From Immersiella caudata (taxonomy: Eukaryota; Ascomycota; Sordariomycetes; Sordariales; Lasiosphaeriaceae): 64,000 nt of DNA. Position 1 is the stretch's first letter. The number at the start of each line of letters is the position of its first letter. The notes beneath the pieces are model-generated. The model saw only the letters and a list, made by a program, of their open reading frames with translations. It searched no databases and was not told where the DNA came from. Shown here piece by piece: positions 1-11,251 of this stretch. Location of the stretch: positions 744,001 to 808,000 of the forward strand of contig JAULSU010000001.1 of NCBI GenBank assembly GCA_030512335.1, in the 5' to 3' direction. Made by a program: the position numbers and the translations under genes.

Positions 1-522
1 GCGTATGCCCAACTTGCTGCCCAGCAAACTGTGACGGTTTTGACAGGTTGAGAGATTCCTTGGTGTAACGGGAAACAAATCCTGAATGGGCATGCGGATT
101 GGGAGACTAGAGCTCCGCTCCCACTGTGTCGCTCCTGCCTCACTGGGCGTTCTTGAGCAAGTTACAACCGATCATTGGGTACAACTGGACGGGGCTGGCC
201 CCGATTGCTCCACCAGTCGAGCCGTTAAGTCGCCGCTGATTGGGGCTAATTTTTCCGCCGCAAAGAACTACATGCAACTGCTTTTTTGGACAGCAAACCG
301 CAAAGCACCAAATCGACCAACAGCATGCCGCGCGACACTCGGGCTCCGACTTGTAGGCCTCATAGGCCTCACTGCGTCGGGCAATGTCCCCCACACGTCG
401 GGTCTTTCACCAACAAACTTTCCCAGGGTCTCTATTTCAAGAAAACGGGTTCCTTTTGTACACAATGAACCTTCCCGCTGAACCTTACCAAGCTTTTCTT
501 TGCTTGGCCCACCACTCGCATC
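1..522. other. Left-edge intergenic sequence
   Basis: No open frame here shows fungal codon bias or recognisable homology. The sequence directly upstream of the BTB gene contains a pyrimidine-rich stretch and is presumably its promoter and 5' UTR. Confidence 0.5.
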
Positions 523-1378
523 ATGGCGGAAACGGCAACGGAGGGTTTCGTCACAGCTCTAAAGGGGTAAGCAAGCGCCAGCACAATTTTCCCCAGCTTA
601 AACTAACATTGAAGGTATCACAATTCCGCCACGTTCTCCGATGCGGTGATCCGGTGCGGAAACAAAGAGTTCAAGACCCACCGTCTTGTACTGTCCTCTC
701 ACTCCGGATTCTTTGTCAAGATGTGCACCGGAAAGTGGAAGGTAATTAGATCCCTTTATTCCGCGCTTCCCGAGCGAATCGAGCAGGCACATTCTCTGGG
801 TCCGGCTGACGGGGGTACCTTACTTTCAGGAAAGCGAAACTGGCATCATAACCCTCGAAGAGGCCGACGAGCGCGTGGTAGAAGCCATGGTTTACTTTCT
901 CTACCACTTCGATTACAGCAACACACAGGGCATTTCCAGCATGGTCTTCAATGCCCAGATGTACAGCCTCGCCGATCGGTACATGATCGCCGCCCTGAAG
1001 CACATCGCAAAGGAGAAGTTTGAAACTGCGATAAAGACGGGCTGGGCCATGGACGACTTCCTCCTCGCCATCACCGATGTTTACGAGTCAACCCCTGAAG
1101 ACGACCGTGGTCTTCGCGACCTCGTTTTGGATGTTTCGCATACGAACCTTGGGAAACTGTTGGAGAACGCACGGTTTCAAGAGTTGCTCAGGGACACACC
1201 CAGGTTTGCCGCCGAGATGGTGTCTTACGGTCCTGAAAAAAGCCGGCGGGACGCCGCCGAGCGGTACCGTTGTCCGAGCTGCACCAAGGTCAACATATTG
1301 GAATGGCAGAGGGGATCGTACTTTTACTGCGCTCACTGCAATTCGCGTAGGTCGGATTGGGGCAGCTATCAGGTCTAA
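523..1378 (+). CDS. BTB/POZ-domain protein with C-terminal zinc ribbon
   Basis: I model three exons: 523-566, 615-741 and 830-1378, giving 239 aa. The introns are bounded by GTAAGC...CTAACATTGAAG and GTAATT...TTTCAG, and the frame is kept across both. Residues about 15-110 carry a BTB/POZ core: a 'SDAVIRCGNKEFKTHRLVL' start, an 'SGFF' segment and an 'MVYFLYHFDY' helix. BTB domains are dimerisation modules and often act as Cullin-3 adaptors. Near the C-terminus two CxxC pairs (CPSC, then CAHC about 15 residues later) form a likely four-cysteine zinc ribbon. BTB proteins of this size are common in filamentous ascomycetes and mostly uncharacterised. The ribbon is the unusual part and could bind nucleic acid or a partner protein. 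The BTB call is firm; the role is unknown. Confidence 0.85.
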
Positions 1379-1979
1379 CGGCACCGTCAGTGCACCGTGG
1401 TCACCGTCAAATGGGGAAAAGATGAAGGCGTACGAGGGCTCACGGCGAAGAAGTGGCACCTACTCGGCTCTAGAAAAGAGATACACGCATGAGTTCCATG
1501 TCCGCAAACACAAAATTGCATCCACGCTATTGGAAATCTCATTACCATCCGTTCAGGACGCCCCCTGAATATAACCACCAAGTGCAATGACATAAGAACC
1601 CCTTCTTTTGCCCGGGCCTTTTTAGCTCAAGGGTCCGAGGGAGCGCTGCTAATTTTGGAAAAGCGAGGGCACCGGGACGACTCAAGTGTGGTGCGAACAG
1701 AGATTTAAGTGCAACCTAGAGTAAACTCAATGCCGTTGTTAGTTCCCGGCCCAACAACCCCGATCGAACATTGCCATGTCAATGCGGGTCTCAGGGGCGA
1801 CGGAGGCTGGGAATTCCCAATAACAAAACAAAGCCGGCCCGGTGTGCTTTGTCGATTCTTCATCATTCTGCATTCTTCAAGTCCCCGCTGCGCTTGTCTT
1901 AAAATGCATCTCCGCAAAATGGTACGTGACTGGCAGATATTTTGGAAATGACTCGAGATCTAACCACCTTTTCATCCAG
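1379..1979. other. Intergenic, no gene seen
   Basis: About 600 bp between the BTB gene and the small secreted peptide gene. I see no coding frame, tRNA or clear repeat. It should hold the terminator of the first gene and the promoter of the second. Confidence 0.5.
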
Positions 1980-2234
1980 ATGATCGCACTCCCCGCGTAT
2001 CTCGCAACAGCAGCCCTCGCCCTCGCCCTACCATCGGATGCGCGGACGAAACAACCACTAGCTCGTCGATCATGCGCATATCCCAGCTACGAGAGCTGCC
2101 TCAACGTGTTCAAGAACGGGTGCGTCAAGAAATGCATGGAGAAATCGATGGACAGGTGGCTTGTGTGTATCAGCTGGTGCGAAGGGGATGGGGAGACAAA
2201 TTGTGCTTATTTTGGGTGTTGGCCGGGAAACTAA
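1980..2234 (+). CDS. Small cysteine-rich secreted peptide, alpha-hairpinin-like spacing
   Basis: Single-exon gene of 84 aa, starting at the ATG after TCATCCAG; longer in-frame upstream sequence lacks codon bias. Residues 1-17 or so are hydrophobic (LPAYLATAALALALP) and look like a signal peptide. A dibasic Arg-Arg at 29-30 is a candidate Kex2 site that would release a 54-residue mature peptide. That peptide has eight cysteines spaced C-x7-C-x7-C-x3-C-x10-C-x3-C-x7-C-x4-C. The inner CxxxC-x10-CxxxC pattern is the signature of helical-hairpin (alpha-hairpinin) peptides. I cannot assign a function. Small secreted peptides with a propeptide and even cysteine number are typical antimicrobial or effector candidates. 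The gene is likely real; the fold is inferred from spacing only. Confidence 0.6.
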   Translation: MIALPAYLATAALALALPSDARTKQPLARRSCAYPSYESCLNVFKNGCVKKCMEKSMDRWLVCISWCEGDGETNCAYFGCWPGN

Positions 2235-2449
2235 AGGGGGTGAGACGACGGAGAGCCCTAATGGGCAGGCTTTAATTACACCAATTGTAATTCTCATTCG
2301 TCTGAATCAGAGTGTTCTTGTAGCAACAGGCATTCGCTTACAAACTGCCCGGCTGGTGCTGTTGGTAAATTCATTCGGTTGACCCGCTTAGAGCTGCTCG
2401 TGGGATGACGGGCCAATCAACAGGAAGTTGGTTTTTCTCGGCGGAGAGG

Positions 2450-3963
2450 CAAACTCTCTGATTCCGCACTCATTGCGACCTCCAATGCAATAATCACGAG
2501 GTTCAAGTTCAAATACGAGGCCAGCGCTCCGGGCGGCATCACCGTGGCTAGATTCGTTGCCATGTCAGACCTGGTCTCCCGACATGTCGGCACCATGCCG
2601 CCAGCCATTCTCCTCCAGAATATTCTGAACAATGATGTATCCCGCATATCACAACCTCATCAAGATTTCTATGCAGTGCCAGAGGTCATGGTCAAAGTTC
2701 GGTCCGACTTTGACGGCTGCCTTGGCCGGTCAAACCTGCGCATTCTGGTTGATTGGGATCCCCAGATGTGACCCCCTAGGGCGCCTTCGAGGTTCGCCAA
2801 CACCAATCAAAACGCCCTCTGGGATTACTCGCCGTACCTCTGCGCTGTCGGGCTATCCGAGGCGCTCCCATTGGCGTACCAGGTTGGACTTCGGCTCTGG
2901 TGGGTTAAAGCTTCCCGCAAAGTGTGATGCAAGGGTGACAGTTCTAACCACCAGGCCAGGGACACCCCCCCCCCCCCCCCCCCGGACATAACCTATATCA
3001 TCCATCTGCACAATATGCTCCTGCGCGAAGGGTTTCTGGAATACAACCACTACATGTCTCAGCTTGATAGCATTGACTTCTTCGTCAAACGTTTCTACGC
3101 GGACGGAAGACCACCAGCCACAAACTTCGTGTCAGCTCTGAGATTGCAAATCTCGAAACAGCGGGCGGGCTCCAACTTCCTCAGCGAGGAGCACTACGGG
3201 AGGACATCCCGGTTCCGACGATGGGACAATCAACCAGTTGCTGAAAGCACATGACAACATTGTCTTCCAACCGGAGTCGATGCCTGCCCTGCTCCAGCAG
3301 GCAGGATGGAACCAAGACAACATTTCTGATGCCGCAATTCCCGTCACCTCGATGCTTACTGGGTTGAGGATTCCTCGCACCAAAACGGGTCATAAATCCT
3401 GCAAACGGAAAGTCCGAGCTGGAAAAAACAGAGCTCGTACGACGAATTAAGTAGCATGACGAAGACTGGCGCTCCCAAGGCCGCTCTGATGACTTCCGCC
3501 TCCCACACCCAAATGGAGGCTACCCGTTTGGGTGCACCAACAATTTCAAGCGATCAGTCGCAGTGAAGCTTGTCAAGGACATTGTCACAACTAATCCTTT
3601 ACGACTACCGGACAAGAGAGCGGCCATCATGGGTCAGCTAATAGCAAGCGACAGCGACATCCGGGACGGGTCCCTGCTCTTCGCATTAAAGGTATATCTC
3701 CTTCGCGAGATCTGCGGCGTCCCCGCGCCGTCCGGTTTTACCCATATCGAGATCGTGACACGCATGCTGGATATCTTTACAAAAATTGAAGACGTTCTGC
3801 AAAAGAAGCGGAACAAGACTTGGTGTCAAAGCGCTCGAGCCAACATACGGCCATCCAGGTAACAAGCGCCTGCAGCTCGCTTTGATGGTTCTCAGGGGAG
3901 AGGACGAGGGATGTTTGCGGGAAATGGCGCGGGAGTGTTTGAAGCGGTGGGGCCGCCCCTAAA
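2450..3963 (+). pseudogene. Frameshifted pseudogene of an ascomycete family (DUF6604-like)
   Basis: Recognisable coding blocks follow one another in different frames. They include 'NQNALWDYSPYLCAVGLSEA' (from about 2805), 'IIHLHNMLLREGF' (2997), 'FYADGRPPATNF' (about 3090), 'DNIVFQPESMPALLQQAGW' (about 3256), 'SELEKTELVRRIK' (about 3416), 'FALKVYLLREICG' (about 3680) and 'RLQLALMVLRGEDEGCLREM' (about 3867). Their order and wording match, from memory, a conserved filamentous-ascomycete protein annotated with DUF6604; its function is unknown. Frame changes occur near 3150-3190, 3390 and 3815, with stops at 2769, 3252 and after the LVRRIK block. A 19-C run sits inside. Some breaks could be introns, but not all, so I call it dead. 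The family name is moderately sure; the decay is clear. Confidence 0.7.
2965..2983. repeat. Poly-C homopolymer (19 C)
   Basis: Nineteen consecutive cytosines inside the decayed gene at 2450-3963, between the 'LW' and 'IIHLHN' blocks. A run this long is prone to slippage and to sequencing error. Confidence 0.95.
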
Positions 3964-4852
3964 CCCGTTACACCCCATATCCTGGGGCACGCCCCCGCCA
4001 AATGGCGGGCGAGAGGGTTTTGTCCCAAAGACCTTGGAGCGTGTGAAGCAAGGGGCCGCGGAATGAAAGGGTGCTACAGATGATGAAAGTTGCTCGGTAA
4101 TGTGAACTGGTGTTTTCTTTTGGGGGGGGGGGGGGCTGGGCAGTGAACCCCTGGCCTGGTGGACACGCCTGTACTTGTTAGATACGCTAGACAGGTTTGG
4201 GGGGACGCAGTATGCTAAACACAATAAGCTCTTTGCCTGTCAAATGTATCTCCGTTATAAGACTGTGACCTCCCATCAGAAAAGAAGTTCTCGGCCACAT
4301 CGCAGCGTTCTCTTCCGGCCTCTTTGTGTCCAAACAATCCGCGGAAGACAATGCATTAGTTCAACTCCCAGATGCAGCTGAGCGGGATTTGATAATCCCC
4401 ATTGACGCCTCTAGGAATTTCTGCAGATCATGCGTTCTGAAGTTGTGGGGGTGGCTGTCAAGATGCCCGCCAAGGTTGCGGGCCAGGCCGCGCATTGCTG
4501 CGGAGAGGGACGCCATTGGGAAACTGCAATAAATCTCGTATGATGTTGCCGGGTGCAGTACCTAATTGTACCACCGTGCCAGAGATGTGTAACGGCTGCG
4601 GGTTGCTACTCGGGGTGCCGCTCTGATTATTGGCTGGAACTTCCGTCTGTCCTCCGGGGGCTCAGGGGCTTCATCAACACAAGGAAAATGAACAACTGTT
4701 TACCAATATTCCGCGTATTTAAACTGCTCTCATTTCCCTTGTTTCTTCTCTTCTCTCTTCATCGCAACCATCCATCTCCCCATCATCTCAGCATCAAACC
4801 CCCAATAACAAACCACCCACAACCAGCCAAACCCCCTCAAAACCCCCCCACC
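3964..4852. other. Intergenic with a 14-G run
   Basis: About 890 bp without a convincing gene. It contains a run of 14 G at 4122-4135. The last 120 bp are strongly pyrimidine-rich (CT/CA tracts), as is usual just upstream of fungal start codons, and lead to the CCACCATG start at 4853. Confidence 0.55.
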
Positions 4853-5638
4853 ATGTCCGGAATCTACAACATCTTCCTAAAATGGGCCCCCACCGACAAA
4901 TCCCAAACCGCCGCCTGGGGCCGCCACCATCTAACCTTTGCCAACCGCTACGAAGCCGACGAATTTTACCGCCTCATGCAAACCGTCCGCCACGCCAACC
5001 TCCCCCTTTTCCCCGGCCTCACCCGCGCCTCCCCTCAATTCTGGTGCCACTCCGGTCTCCTCTGGCACTCGGTGCACGACGTCCAAGCTTTGGGACTGGC
5101 TGATGATTTCCGCACGACGCTGAGTTCGGTGTTGATCAACGATGGGCAGGTCGGCGGGAGGACTTTTGATCTGATTGAGAATGCGGTGACGGGGCCGGAT
5201 TGGGTTAGCGGGGGGACTTTTTTCGTGAGGAATAGGAGGCAGACGGGGTTGTATTGGTGTGTGCATGGGGGTTGGGTGCACACGAGCGAGGAGAAGAGGA
5301 CCAAGTTTAGGGTGGAGTTGGAGGAGGTTCCCAAGGGGAGGAAGGGGGATGAGATGGTGTTGGTGAGGGAGGATCGGGTGGTGGTTAGTGTGGTGGGGGA
5401 GGCGTATGAGAGGGAGTTGGGGGAGAGGAAGTATCTTGGGGTGGAGGACTTTGAGGGGGGCAGGGTGAGTAGGTTAGCGTTGGTGAGTACGCCGCATGTT
5501 TGGACGTTTGGGGATTTGGTGTTGAAGAAGGTTGGGGTGCGGTGGGAAGATGTGAGGGATGGAAGTGGGAATGTCGAGTCGAGGCCTACCTTGGTGCCGA
5601 TGAGCGATGGGGGCGAGGACGAGTGGGAGCTTTGCTAG
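4853..5638 (+). CDS. Unidentified 261-aa protein, single exon
   Basis: Intronless gene. The start is chosen for its strong context (CCACCATGTC) after a pyrimidine-rich leader; the frame also stays open upstream, but without codon bias. The protein begins 'MSGIYNIFLKWAP', has no signal peptide and no membrane segment, and is rich in Trp and Arg. I do not recognise a domain. Codon use changes strikingly inside the gene: the first 250 bp use C-ending codons, while from about 5110 onward G-ending codons dominate and the coding strand becomes very G-rich. The even codon bias argues for a real gene. Confidence 0.65.
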   Translation: MSGIYNIFLKWAPTDKSQTAAWGRHHLTFANRYEADEFYRLMQTVRHANLPLFPGLTRASPQFWCHSGLLWHSVHDVQALGLADDFRTTLSSVLINDGQVGGRTFDLIENAVTGPDWVSGGTFFVRNRRQTGLYWCVHGGWVHTSEEKRTKFRVELEEVPKGRKGDEMVLVREDRVVVSVVGEAYERELGERKYLGVEDFEGGRVSRLALVSTPHVWTFGDLVLKKVGVRWEDVRDGSGNVESRPTLVPMSDGGEDEWELC

Positions 5639-6212
5639 AGGGGCTCGGCGGGCTTTTAGTTGCGGTTGCTATTGGTCTTGTCCTCTTTTTCTCTCCTTGA
5701 GATGCTGTACGCAACAGTTACCATGTTTTCTCATGTTCTTTCATCAAAAACTACACGTTTCTAGCTACAACGAAAAGCGCCTGATCCTCTTTTTTGAAGG
5801 AAGGTATTTACTAAATAATCGATAACCTTGTCTCAAGACGAGTAGTTGACTACTTGACAGAGCTGGACGGTTCGCTTTGATGGTCATGTCGCTGCACCAC
5901 CGGCCCCTTTTGCATCGGGCGATACTGTGCCCGCTTTGAAGCTTGCAGTACCAGGAAAGCAACGATTCACGCCACCAGATCGCTACAGGGCTTGGCCCGT
6001 TTGTAAGGGTTTAAGAAAAGGTAGAGATATACCTAACGCGTGTAGACATGTGAATTGAGACGCACTGGGTGTCTTCGTCCTCGGAAATTCGAGATGGCAC
6101 AATACTATTGACTTGGGAGCTATGTGTGAGGAACGAAATCGCAGTCAAGGTACAGAAACAAAAGTCTTGAAGATGCCCAACAAATACTAGAAGACAAAAT
6201 TCCACACAGCGC
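5639..6212. other. Convergent intergenic region
   Basis: The 3' regions of the gene at 4853-5638 (plus) and the Clr5-type gene (minus) meet here. No gene, RNA or notable repeat is visible. Confidence 0.5.
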
Positions 6213-8986
6213 TCAGTCCTCCTCCAGTGGCCCCACCCCCAACCAATCATCGCACAGATATGACCGCAATGTGAACGAAGCCCGTTCATAGTCCGAGTCC
6301 ATGTTCATGAAGTGCTCAGTGCATACTTCGTCAGCGATAGGAATGATGAACTCCCCCGAGTCAGAAAACCATCCACAACATGTGTGACCCCTGATTCGGC
6401 CGTCGGTGATTAATGGGGTGTGGAAATCCGAAGTCTTTCCTCCCAACCATGCGCGAAGGGCCCCCATAGAGAAGTTTTTGGACACCCAAGGGTCCTGAAG
6501 TCTGATCCTGCGATATGTCAGCAATTCAACTTGGATTGTTGCCCACAGCAGCCCAAGTTTTGTACTCTCACAAGGCAGTTGTAGCCATTCATCATGTACA
6601 TAAAACCCATGATAATAGAAATCGCAGTCCTGATTCTCGGAAGTGCCGTCGTCATCCATAGGAGCATCGCCGTCATCCGAAGTATTGTTAGCCATGAATA
6701 TGTCGTCGTTGCCGGGTATATGGTCGTCTTCGGAAGGACCATCTTGTACAGGAGGGCTGGACAGCAGCAAGGCTTGCGAGATACATGCCCATCCATCCTG
6801 GCATTCAAGGCTCCAAGCGCTGACGATCTCGTGTGGAACCGCCTGCATCAAGTCGTAAGGGCTCACGGGACGATGAGAGCACCCCCGCACTCCGTTTGTC
6901 CGAGCAGAGCGGGAACCGAAACTTCAACCTTCAGAGAAGTGTCAGCCCCAAGGCGCTGGAGGCAAACTATAACAGCCAGTGCTCCAAATAATCTTTCTCC
7001 ATCCATGCCGTGATGGGCAAGATGGAAAGCCAAAATAACGGCCACATGAAGGGGTCCAAGTCTGAGCTCTCGCCCGCAGTCCGGCTCCGTGCAACGCCGG
7101 ATGAACAACCCACTAAGGGCGTCAACCGGTGGCGATGTGGGTGACGCGATGACGACAATGATGCTGTGGCAGATTGCCTGGGCTGAGGAACGACAGAAGG
7201 CGTGCTTCCACTTTGTTGGAACCCGAGCGTAGCCTTGCTGGAATAAGGCGCAGATCTCTGGTGAATCGGCATCCCACCTGCCACATATATCCTTTTCTCC
7301 CCTGGAAAACGATGCGAGGGGTTGAAGCGTGGGTGGCTTGCTCGGGCTTGACAGTGGTATGCGAGCGTAGAATGTTTACCATCAGAGTATCCAGCACCGT
7401 GTGGCCTAACTGGTCGCGTTGGTGGAAGAAAATCTAATCGTTTTCGAGAATGCCCGAGAGTATGACAAGCGTGTCACAGCATCCATGGTCTCCGTCCAGG
7501 AAGGAAGCTGCGAGGTGTACGGGGTGTATGTCATCGATTTCGTTGGGTGTTTCTCTGTCTCCGTTGAACATGTGCAAGATCAATCCGGCGTTGCCTGCCA
7601 TGATTGCAACCTTCCACGCATCCACTTTTACCCGCTCTGGGTTCTGTTCAACAGAGTACGATGATGCTTCGGTGGAGATTGGCAAGTCAGCAGGCGGAGT
7701 GGCGGAAAATGTACCCTGCTTGATGGACTCTCGCATCCAATCTTCGGACGGGATGGAAGCAGAGTGTTCGGCGGACGGCCACTCCCTGAATGACCTCGGG
7801 TCCAAGTCGTCGTTTTCGGGATTGTTGTCGACGTCGGCATCTGGTACCGCTTCATAATCCGCCTCGCGCGCATGGATGCTCCACCGACACAGTTGTGTGG
7901 GTGCTTTGAGTCTCTCGGAGCGTTCGCGATGCGGTGGCGATATAGCAGTTGAGGGGCTTCCGGGGCTGACTCCATCCCGTGCCCCTGTGGTGATCTGGGC
8001 GACCATGTGAGGCGTCCAGCCAATCATTCGTGGGCCGTGGCCCCAGTGCTTGGCGATGACGAATGTAAAGAGGTAGAGCTCGTGGAGATAGTTTGGTGAT
8101 GGTTCTGTGATGAAGGAACAATCAGTGAGCTGCTTGAAATGCCAGTGGAAACTCCAAATGAACGACGGGAGCGGGAGCGCGTACGTGCGATCTTCATTGC
8201 CACAGCTCGACAAAAGTTCGATATGGTGTCCCTGCAAGAAGAGGCTTGCTCGATCCTGGGCAAGTTTTTGCCGGGTCAGCTGCATCGACGGCGATGGGAT
8301 GGCCGCGGCACGTCCCGGCGTAGGCGTCTTGGGATCATCGATATTCACGTGAGAAGGAGTGCCGCCGATCTCCCCGAAAGACGAGGAGTGATCATTCCTC
8401 TTCCCTAGCGCCTTCACGTATGCCGCATATGGGAGATTGAACGATGACAACCTTTTGTTATGGTTAGCCGAGACCCCTCGACACTTCGTCGGTTTGAGAT
8501 GACTTACACTCCTAGCGACATATCCACAGGCGCGTGTTGACGAATCTGACCTGAAAGGTACCTCTTCAATTGCTTCTTGTCTACCCCTTTGTCCACACCA
8601 AGCGTGACATTGGAAGTGCTGATCCCAGGGTGTGACCGTCTGCCCAGTGCGGCAACGATGTCATCTTTCTCCCTCTTGACGATCCGTCTGCGAACGCCCC
8701 ACTTGTTGAAATGATGTCGGTATTGTGTTTCGCTAAAAAGGAGAAGAAGGTCAGTTAGAGCGATACACGAAACGGCGAACCGGTCAACTTACGAAGCGTA
8801 GAACGAGTATTGGACCTGCATGAAGTCGGCAACTTGGCGTGTTGCCATTGACTTGCCGTTTGGGCCGTACTTGCCCACGTAAAGCTTGGCAATGACGGGC
8901 CTCAAGTGTTCCCATCGCTGCTCGTAGGGGACATGGAGGAACTTTGCATCGTTGGAGTTGCAACAAAAATGCAGACGCCCAATCAT
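6213..8986 (-). pseudogene. Clr5-domain protein gene, interrupted
   Basis: The minus strand encodes an N-terminal Clr5 domain ('WEHLRPVIAKLYVGKYGP', then 'FYASETQYRHHFNKWGVRRR' across an intron at 8733-8792). A long low-complexity middle follows an intron at 8452-8507, and the C-terminal half holds an ankyrin-like 'HPVHLAASF' and blocks such as 'DQLGHTVLDTLMVNILRSHT' and 'RWDADSPEICALFQQG'. Clr5 is a fungal DNA-binding-like domain; the Neurospora clr genes regulate cellulose response, but this general family has no set role. Three breaks interrupt the frame: a TAG at 7434-7436, a one-base shift in a G run near 7305, and another near 6882. The start is uncertain (Met at 8986 or 9073). The two run-length shifts could be assembly errors; the TAG is harder to dismiss. 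Confidence 0.65.
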
Positions 8987-9021
8987 GGGTGGAAGGGTGG
9001 GGAAGTGGCCCACCGAACAAA

Positions 9022-9201
9022 ACGCAGCCATCCAATTGCAACCGAGATAGGAAAGGATTATTGTGGGGCCCACGAAGGCTCAACTGACGGCTTTCAACCC
9101 CCAGTCGAATAACACGCAGCCATCCAATTGCAACCGAGATAGGAAAGGATTATTGTGGGGCCCACGAAGGCTCAACTGACGGCTTTCAACCCCCAGTCGA
9201 A
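9022..9201. repeat. Tandem duplication, 88-bp unit with 92-bp period
   Basis: Positions 9022-9109 and 9114-9201 are the same 88-bp sequence, beginning ACGCAGCCATCC and ending CCCAGTCGAA, separated by 4 bp. Parts of the flanking sequence (CGAACAAAACGCAG) recur before copy 1 and after copy 2, so a third, mostly lost copy is possible. The duplication lies at the 5' end of the Clr5-type gene and overlaps one of its possible start codons. Confidence 0.9.
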
Positions 9202-11245
9202 CAAAACGCAGTGGCCCAATGGGAAGGCATCTCTGCTCAGAGAGTGGAGATGTTCACAGTCGAGGCATCGCTTTCAGACGAGCACCGCGCAAAAGGCCGC
9301 GGGGGGCAGCTTCCCTCGTGGCAGTCGGGCACCGCGCAAGACGAATCGGCAGACCTTTGGGTCGAATCTTTGACGTGCCGTCCGCTGCCTCCCCCCGACC
9401 ATCTCCTCCTGCCGTCCCCTCATTCCTGTCCACTGGCCCACCATTGGAGCGCTGTCGACAGTCGAGTCAGGATGACCCCCCCGACACAGTAGCTCCGAAT
9501 GTACCAATACAAAGTGCAGGCGAAAACCGCACCCCCAGTCTCACGAGTAGCATGTTAGTGTACATTCAAATAGCGGTGGTGTGAGCCCAGACACTGTGCG
9601 CGCGTTGTCAGCCAGGACGCCAGCGAAGAGAGGTAGCAGGGAGCGAATTGTCCTGTCTCTCCCCCTTCCTGCCGCTCTGTGCAACATAGCTTGCTTGGGC
9701 GCGATATAAAGATCGCGCGCCTCCCCATGAGGACACCTCTTTCCTGGTCCAGCCCATGCCCCCTATCCACGCGCACTCCCAGTTCCAACCCGTCAGATTT
9801 CACAGGTATTCTTCTTCTTAGAACTCGAGCGTTCACACAGCCCATGTCCACCCAGTAAGTCTGTCGTCTCTCGCCCAGTCTCGTCCTTATCAGGTCAGGT
9901 GAGGGTCGTCCGTCCCACCATTCTTCTCCTCGCAACTCTGTACAGCCAGAATGGGGGTTCAATTCGCGATGGGTATCATCCCAATTTTTCCAAGAAAACA
10001 TTCCTCATCTTTCATTCCTTCCAACTCAGACTACTTTCACCTCCCATGCCCGTCGCTTGGTTTTTCATTCCCCTCTCGCCACCATGTTGAACATCAGATC
10101 CAAGAAGTCACACTGAGCAACACCCGTTCTTCGTCGCGCACGGGCATTAAGCTATCTCTCAACTATTGTCTCGGCAGGCTAGTCCTCCTGCCCACCCTGT
10201 CCCACACCCTGTACCTCACCCACCTCCTGGCCCGTGGAAGGCAATAAAGCCCTCGCAACCCAACGACGCATTTATGCGTCTCACCTAGCATATATCACGT
10301 TCATTCAGCCAATCTGACGGATTGCTACCACTAGATGCACCTCTGTCGCTTGGAGCACGGCCGCCAGTCAGGGGTCAGCGGCGCCTCCCCCTTGCCCCTT
10401 TTCATCTTCCAAACGTCGTTCGCCTTCGAACGAGGGAGCATCGTCCCGGAACAAGAAGACCGACATCAGCACAAGTCATACTATACTGGGTACTGAGATG
10501 CAGTTTCAAAATAACTAGTAGGGACCATCTTGACCTATTTCATCGTCGACTACCTCTTCTCTCTCTCTTGACAAAGTTGTCGCAATGTGACTGACCTGCG
10601 AATCTTCCACGAAAAGTAGCACAGTTACCCAGCCCCCGCAGAGAATCCACACTCCAGACCTCTGATCGTATTCCCGTGTCCATTGGCCCATAGTCTGGCG
10701 GCAGCACGGGTCGTGCCAGTGGTGGGAAGCGAAGACGGCGGGATGGTAATGCAATGACGCCATGGGAGGTGCCGAAAGAGGATCATTTACTAGGAAAGTA
10801 GAATACAATCTCATCCACAAACAAACTCACTTTTCTTCTCGACGCATTCAGCCCTTCCTAGACCCCTGATGATGATGTTGTCCCCAAAAAGGGGCAAAAT
10901 ACAGTGCAAATCCCCCGCCCCTGACAAACACCCACTGTGCCCAACCAACCTTCCCAAACTGGCGCCATCCCTTCACCAATCTCTCGCAGCTAAACACCAG
11001 ACTAAAACACCGCTGTCCCCCAAAGGCGCAATTAGTCAGCGCCCCTTCCACATGTATTCCGCAGGGCTTACGCGTTGCGCCCCCAAAAAATAAAGTTAAA
11101 CTTCGCCCCAGCCTCCCCCAAAACCGTTCGCCGATTCCCACTAGAAAACAAGCCCATCCTCATCATCAACCGTTTCGCATCGACATTTCCCAACGTCCCT
11201 TCCTTCTCAAATTTACCGATTTTGTTCAGCCGGGGTTCCGCATTC
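9202..11245. other. 2-kb gene-free region
   Basis: Several open frames of 80-150 codons exist on both strands, but none has steady codon bias, a domain or a good start context. The stretch 9640-10250 is rich in CT tracts on the plus strand. No transposon ends or RNA genes were recognised. Confidence 0.45.
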
Positions 11246-11251
11246 ATGTGA
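11246..11251 (+). promoter_or_regulatory. Minimal start-stop upstream ORF overlapping the HD gene start
   Basis: The sequence ATGTGATG places an ATG-TGA start-stop pair (11246-11251) directly before the modelled start at 11251; the A of the stop is the A of the next ATG. Start-stop uORFs can stall ribosomes and lower translation downstream. This matters only if transcription starts upstream and 11251 is the true start. Confidence 0.35.

Noticed and set aside
9022..9201. Repeat considered as transposon ends or CRISPR
   Set aside because: Only two direct copies 4 bp apart, no inverted ends, and a eukaryotic genome; a plain tandem duplication.
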